DNA of 64,000 nt, from contig NZ_PREZ01000005.1 in the NCBI RefSeq assembly GCF_002926065.1, forward strand, positions 248,001 to 312,000, written 5' to 3'. Position 1 is the first letter of the stretch; each line of letters opens with the position of its first letter. Shown here one piece after another: positions 61,058-64,000 of the stretch. A model generated the notes under the pieces. The model did not search any database, had not been told where the DNA came from, and saw only the letters and a program-made list of their open reading frames with translations. The translations under genes were made by a program, and so were the position numbers. The stretch is from Jeotgalibacillus proteolyticus (lineage in GTDB: Bacteria; Bacillota; Bacilli; Bacillales; Jeotgalibacillaceae).

Positions 61058-61087
61058 ATTATTCCTATAATCCATCCCCGATGTCAA
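61058..61087 (-). promoter_or_regulatory. Candidate promoter of the symporter operon
   Basis: On the minus strand: consensus TTGACA (plus 61082-61087), 18-bp spacer, AATAAT (plus 61058-61063). The cre site then lies about 40 bp into the transcript. Confidence 0.6.
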
Positions 61088-61376
61088 GGTTAGTAGTTAA
61101 TACTAAATAAGACTTAAGTCCTTGTTTGGGGTATACTATATCCTCCATACAGCCTTTTAATGCTATATTAATTATATTTCAGATACGTATTGTCTTTAAA
61201 AATTCTGTCATTTTCCGTTACAAACTTTCTTTAAATTCTAATTTAAATTAAATTTAAAGAATATTTATTCATCCTATTTTTTAACTTTTCTATTTTAAGC
61301 TGCTTTTACTTTAGTACAATTTTATCATTTTATTAAATTTGCTAAATTTATTGGGATGATGATTCATCTCCATTTT

Positions 61377-61405
61377 TTCACCTGTTTTCCATTTGCTCAT
61401 ATACT
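61377..61405 (+). promoter_or_regulatory. Candidate promoter of the YuzF/catalase genes
   Basis: TTCACC (61377-61382), 17-bp spacer, TATACT (61400-61405), 33 bp before the YuzF start. The rest of the 453-bp divergent gap is AT-rich and contains small dyads (TTAGTA/TACTAA at 61091-61107, GACTTAAGTC at 61111-61120) of unknown meaning. Confidence 0.5.
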
Positions 61406-61437
61406 ATTAGCAATTGCGATTAAAGGGGTGCAGGAAT

Positions 61438-61662
61438 ATGAATGGACAGTCACAACAGACAGTTCAATTAACGAGTATGTATGATCCGTATGTTTACCAG
61501 ACGTTATCTGGTGTAGTCGGCAACAATATTGTTGTTCAAACCATTCGCGGGTCACTGCAGGGAACTTTAACAAGCGTTCTTCCTGATCACATTGTAATTG
61601 AAATTAACAAGACGCCATTCTTTATCCGGACACAGCAAATTATCTGGGTATCCCCTTCCTAA
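61438..61662 (+). CDS. yuzF: DUF2642 protein, YuzF-like
   Basis: 74 residues from the ATG behind AAAGGGGTG. Contains the DUF2642 core: GNNIVVQTIRGSLQGTLTSV, then PDHIVIEINKTPFFIRTQQIIWV, an SH3-like barrel found in Bacillus proteins including YuzF. Function unknown. It lies 70 bp upstream of the manganese catalase gene and probably shares its transcript. Confidence 0.82.
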   Translation: MNGQSQQTVQLTSMYDPYVYQTLSGVVGNNIVVQTIRGSLQGTLTSVLPDHIVIEINKTPFFIRTQQIIWVSPS

Positions 61663-61684
61663 AGATTCCTTTCTCATATCCTCC

Positions 61685-61706
61685 GCTATGTGAACATACA
61701 CATAGC
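61685..61706 (+). other. Hairpin in the spacer before the catalase gene
   Basis: GCTATGTG (61685-61692) pairs with CACATAGC (61699-61706), loop of six. No T run follows, so it is more likely an mRNA-stability or processing element than a terminator. The catalase ribosome site follows. Confidence 0.5.
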
Positions 61707-61735
61707 AGGAGGAATGTGCAAAGGAGGAATGAATG

Positions 61736-62626
61736 ATGTTTAAGCGGGTCAATAAAATAGCGATTGAACTTCCGAATCCTGAATATGGGGATGCGAATGC
61801 AGCTGCAGCTGTTCAGGAGCTTTTAGGCGGGAAATTCGGAGAGATGTCGACTCTCAATAACTATATGTATCAGTCCTTCAACTTTCGTCAAAAAGGAAAG
61901 CTGAAGCCTTTTTATGATCTTGTGGCAAGCATCACAGCTGAGGAGTTTGGCCATGTAGAGCTTGTCAGCACCACGATCAATCTCCTTTCAAAAGGAACAA
62001 CCTTCACAGCGGAACCCGATCTGACACCTCTTCAAAATGCGAAGGATATGCGAAACACCTATTCCTTTATAGCAACCGCACAGACCTCCCTGGCAGGTGA
62101 CTCAATGGGAAACCCCTGGAGAGGGGATAATGTTTTTTCAAGCGGAAATTTAGTGCTTGACCTTCTTCATAATTTCTTCCTTGAGATAGGGGCAAGAACA
62201 CATAAAATGCGGGTTTATGAAATGACAGATCATCCTACAGCCAGGGAAATGATCGGTTATTTGCTTGTGCGCGGAGGCGTTCATGTTCTGGCTTATGCCA
62301 AAGCACTTGAAATTGCAACCGGCGTTGATCTGACTAAAATGCTTCCCATACCAAGCCTTGATAACCGGGCATTTGACCACGCGAGGAAATATGAGGAGCA
62401 GGGCGTCGGGAATGTCCTTTTTACTTGGAGCGACGGTGATTACAAGGATATCAGAGCCATCTGGAAGGGAACGAATCCAAGCAATGGACAGCCGCTTGTT
62501 GTACAGGAAGGAATGCCTGAAGGAGGCACTGTTCCTGATTTAGACGATCTGCCGGAAGAATTTGCTCCCGGGATTGGAAAAGACGATTATGACCGGATTG
62601 TCAAAAGACTGATGGAAAATATGTAG
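61736..62626 (+). CDS. Manganese catalase (dimanganese), YdbD/CotJC-like
   Basis: Decomposes hydrogen peroxide. 296 residues in a ferritin-like four-helix fold. Likely Mn ligands: Glu in AVQELLGGKFGEMSTLNNYM, Glu and His in ITAEEFGHVELVS, Glu in LEIGARTHKMRVYEM with its His, and His in VRGGVHVLAYAKALE. Closest in character to YdbD-type catalases. Start taken as the second ATG (AAAGGAGG, 7 bases); the ATG at 61733 is 4 bases away. Sigma-B control known for ydbD in B. subtilis is not evident here. Confidence 0.9.
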   Translation: MFKRVNKIAIELPNPEYGDANAAAAVQELLGGKFGEMSTLNNYMYQSFNFRQKGKLKPFYDLVASITAEEFGHVELVSTTINLLSKGTTFTAEPDLTPLQNAKDMRNTYSFIATAQTSLAGDSMGNPWRGDNVFSSGNLVLDLLHNFFLEIGARTHKMRVYEMTDHPTAREMIGYLLVRGGVHVLAYAKALEIATGVDLTKMLPIPSLDNRAFDHARKYEEQGVGNVLFTWSDGDYKDIRAIWKGTNPSNGQPLVVQEGMPEGGTVPDLDDLPEEFAPGIGKDDYDRIVKRLMENM

Positions 62627-62709
62627 CTCTTTGCCTTTTTCATGTGTAAAGCCCCTCCCAGCTTTCTGTGGTATGATTAAACAAACGTTTAATAGAAAGT
62701 GGGAGCAGG

Positions 62710-62904
62710 ATGAACGGACAGCAAAGAAGCAGCATCACGCCTGGCATCGAGGTAGATATTGTCCTGAAGCAGGACCAGCGTTCAGGCAAACTGACCCGTG
62801 GAACCGTAAAGGATATTCTTACGAAGTCTCCTTCACATCCTCATGGAATTAAGGTAAGGCTAGAAGACGGACAGGTCGGCAGAGTAAAAAATATTCATAC
62901 GTAA
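62710..62904 (+). CDS. ywbE: YwbE-family small protein (DUF2196)
   Basis: 64-residue basic protein: ITPGIEVDIVLKQDQRSGKL, TRGTVKDILTKSPSHPHGIK, VRLEDGQVGRVKNI. This is the conserved YwbE family, predicted to be a small beta-barrel protein; its function is unknown. GTGGGAG site; a TGTGGTATGAT extended -10 lies upstream. Monocistronic. Confidence 0.9.
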   Translation: MNGQQRSSITPGIEVDIVLKQDQRSGKLTRGTVKDILTKSPSHPHGIKVRLEDGQVGRVKNIHT

Positions 62905-62944
62905 AAAACACGCAGATCCCCTAACCGGGTGTCTGCGTGTTTTC
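62905..62944. terminator. Bidirectional terminator between ywbE and the helicase gene
   Basis: AAAACACGCAGA (62905-62916) pairs with TCTGCGTGTTTT (62932-62943); an inner CCC/GGG pairing extends it. Confidence 0.92.
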
Positions 62945-64000
62945 ATTTATTCTCCATTCCTCAGGCAAAAGCTCCTGATACAGCCTCGATTGAAATCTGT
63001 CATCTATTAAAAGCAAAATCCCCTGGTCTTCTTCTGTCCGGATCAGTCGCCCCCCTGCCTGGAGAACTTTATTAATCCCAGGGTACACATAGGCAAAATG
63101 GTAGCCGTTTTTCCCCTGCTCCTGAAAATACTTTTTCATTTGATCCCGCTCCGGGTTCAGCTGAGGAAGACCGACTCCGACAATTGCTGCGCCTGCCAGT
63201 TGATCTCCGGGCAGGTCCACACCCTCAGAAAAAATCCCTCCCATAACCGCAAAGGCGATAATATTTTGTTTTTCTTTAAAGGAAAGTAAAAACGCCTCCC
63301 TCTCTTCTTCTGTCATGATCTTCGATTGGACCATCAAATCATAGCCGCTCAGATCCATTTGCTCACTAAACCGGTCAACAGCTGCTTCCATATAGGAGTA
63401 AGAAGGAAAGAAGGCAATAAAATTCCCTTTCGCATCCTTCACCCCCTGCTCTATTGCATTTAAAATAGAGTCAAGCGTTCTTTCCCTGTCCCGGTATTTC
63501 GTTGAAATCGAATATGTCCTGACATCAATTTGTTCTTTTTTAAACGGAGAAGGGATAGCGATCCCATAGTCCTCAGGCGCTCCCCCAAGCATTTGCCTTA
63601 CATAGGAAATAGGTGCAAGCGTGGCAGAAAAGAAAACTCCCGCGCGATAAGTCTTTGTCGTTTCTTTAATAAATAGGGAAGGATCCATACAGACAATTTT
63701 TACTCCAACGTCACTTCCTTTTTTCTCAACTAAGAAATAAAAGCGCTCATCCATTGACTCCATCACATGAAGCATGCGCTGTGCGGCAAAATAAAGGTCA
63801 ATTACTTCCTGATCTGTTTCTCCAGAATGAACGCGTTCCTCCGCTGCTTCATAAAAGGTCAGTAAAGCTAGTTTCCACTCATCCGGGGCATCGTCAAAAA
63901 TCCGGTAGCGCTCTTCCCCGCATTGTTTTTTCAAATCAAGGCAGGCACGGTTCACTCCTTTTGCTGCTTTTTTAAGGGCAGGAGTGGCTGAAGCTGATTT
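62921..64000 (-). CDS. DinG/XPD-type DEAD2 helicase, C-terminal part (truncated by the window)
   Basis: At least 360 residues of the helicase C-terminal half are present; the frame stays open to base 64000, so the ATP-binding N-terminus lies outside. Seen: the helical insert with AAQRMLHVMESMDERFYFLVE, motif III-like YRAGVFFSATLAPISYVRQM, FIAFFPSYSYMEAA, motif V-like AVMGGIFSEGVDLPGDQLAG, and motif VI VLQAGGRLIRTEEDQG. Family: superfamily 2 DinG/Rad3-like helicases acting on R-loops or damaged DNA. The gene is convergent with ywbE. Confidence 0.92.
   Translation of the reverse strand, partial: KSASATPALKKAAKGVNRACLDLKKQCGEERYRIFDDAPDEWKLALLTFYEAAEERVHSGETDQEVIDLYFAAQRMLHVMESMDERFYFLVEKKGSDVGVKIVCMDPSLFIKETTKTYRAGVFFSATLAPISYVRQMLGGAPEDYGIAIPSPFKKEQIDVRTYSISTKYRDRERTLDSILNAIEQGVKDAKGNFIAFFPSYSYMEAAVDRFSEQMDLSGYDLMVQSKIMTEEEREAFLLSFKEKQNIIAFAVMGGIFSEGVDLPGDQLAGAAIVGVGLPQLNPERDQMKKYFQEQGKNGYHFAYVYPGINKVLQAGGRLIRTEEDQGILLLIDDRFQSRLYQELLPEEWRINENTQTPG

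Noticed and set aside
1-64000. CRISPR array, prophage, toxin-antitoxin or restriction-modification locus
   Set aside because: No regularly spaced repeats, cas genes, phage structural genes, methyltransferases or paired small toxin/antitoxin frames were found in the window.

Overview
The window looks like chromosomal DNA from a low-GC, Gram-positive, Bacillaceae-type bacterium. AGGAGG-type ribosome binding sites are nearly universal, and many genes resemble Bacillus subtilis genes (ydbM, ybaK, yflT, topB, ykoFEDC, yfmM, yhfW, proC, ywbE, yuzF). There are also TPP and SAM riboswitches, one sigma-B-type promoter, CcpA cre sites and two families of Bacillaceae intergenic repeats. Genus cannot be decided from the sequence. 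Two large cation/proton antiporters and a sodium:solute symporter fit a salt- or alkali-tolerant lifestyle, but that is inference. No rRNA, tRNA, CRISPR array, prophage or intact transposase was seen.

Layout. 0-13 kb: a sensor kinase, then the threonine-to-glycine pair (SDR-type threonine dehydrogenase, and kbl) split by a 9 kb peptide-ABC module with two paralogous lipoprotein receptors. The two separated genes share a 25-bp upstream element. 12.5-25 kb: housekeeping and accessory genes (a TPR protein, a tandem P-loop ATPase, YdbM-like flavoprotein, YczE-like membrane protein, sigma-B stress protein, YbaK, TetL-like MFS pump, topoisomerase III, CPA1 antiporter). 25-28.5 kb: a three-gene operon of circularly permuted ATP-grasp, alpha-E and transglutaminase-like proteins, probably making an unknown amide-linked product. 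28.7-34.6 kb: a small SE1832-type protein, CPA2 antiporter, DUF695-RraB fusion, and a MarR-MATE-VOC operon with a clear operator. 34.7-38.6 kb: TPP riboswitch and ykoFEDC thiamine-precursor ECF transporter. 38.7-43.5 kb: ABC-F protein, a secreted His/Asp-rich protein, Rieske oxidoreductase YhfW, ProC.

43.6-49.3 kb is a metalloid-resistance neighbourhood: arsR-arsB-arsC, a cysteine-free HesB-like protein, a glutathione-independent formaldehyde dehydrogenase with a cre site, and a converging operon of a second ArsR, an ArsP-type permease and a 30-residue Cys-Cys peptide. That operon carries three copies of the operator ATCAA-N6-TTGAT. 50-52.5 kb: a SAM riboswitch controls a SfnG-like flavin monooxygenase plus an ATP-grasp ligase, a pairing I do not recognise from any characterised pathway. 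53.9-54.4 kb: a 432-bp non-coding element bounded by 16/17-bp inverted repeats and full of hairpins. 55.8-61 kb: a CcpA-controlled Na+/carboxylate symporter operon with its CBS/nucleotidyltransferase and DnaQ-like partners. 61-64 kb: YuzF-like protein, manganese catalase, YwbE and a DinG-type helicase that runs off the window.

Most promising for new biology are the SAM-riboswitch monooxygenase/ATP-grasp operon, the ArsR/permease/Cys-Cys peptide operon with triple operators, the inverted-repeat-bounded structured element, and the shared element tying together tdh and kbl.
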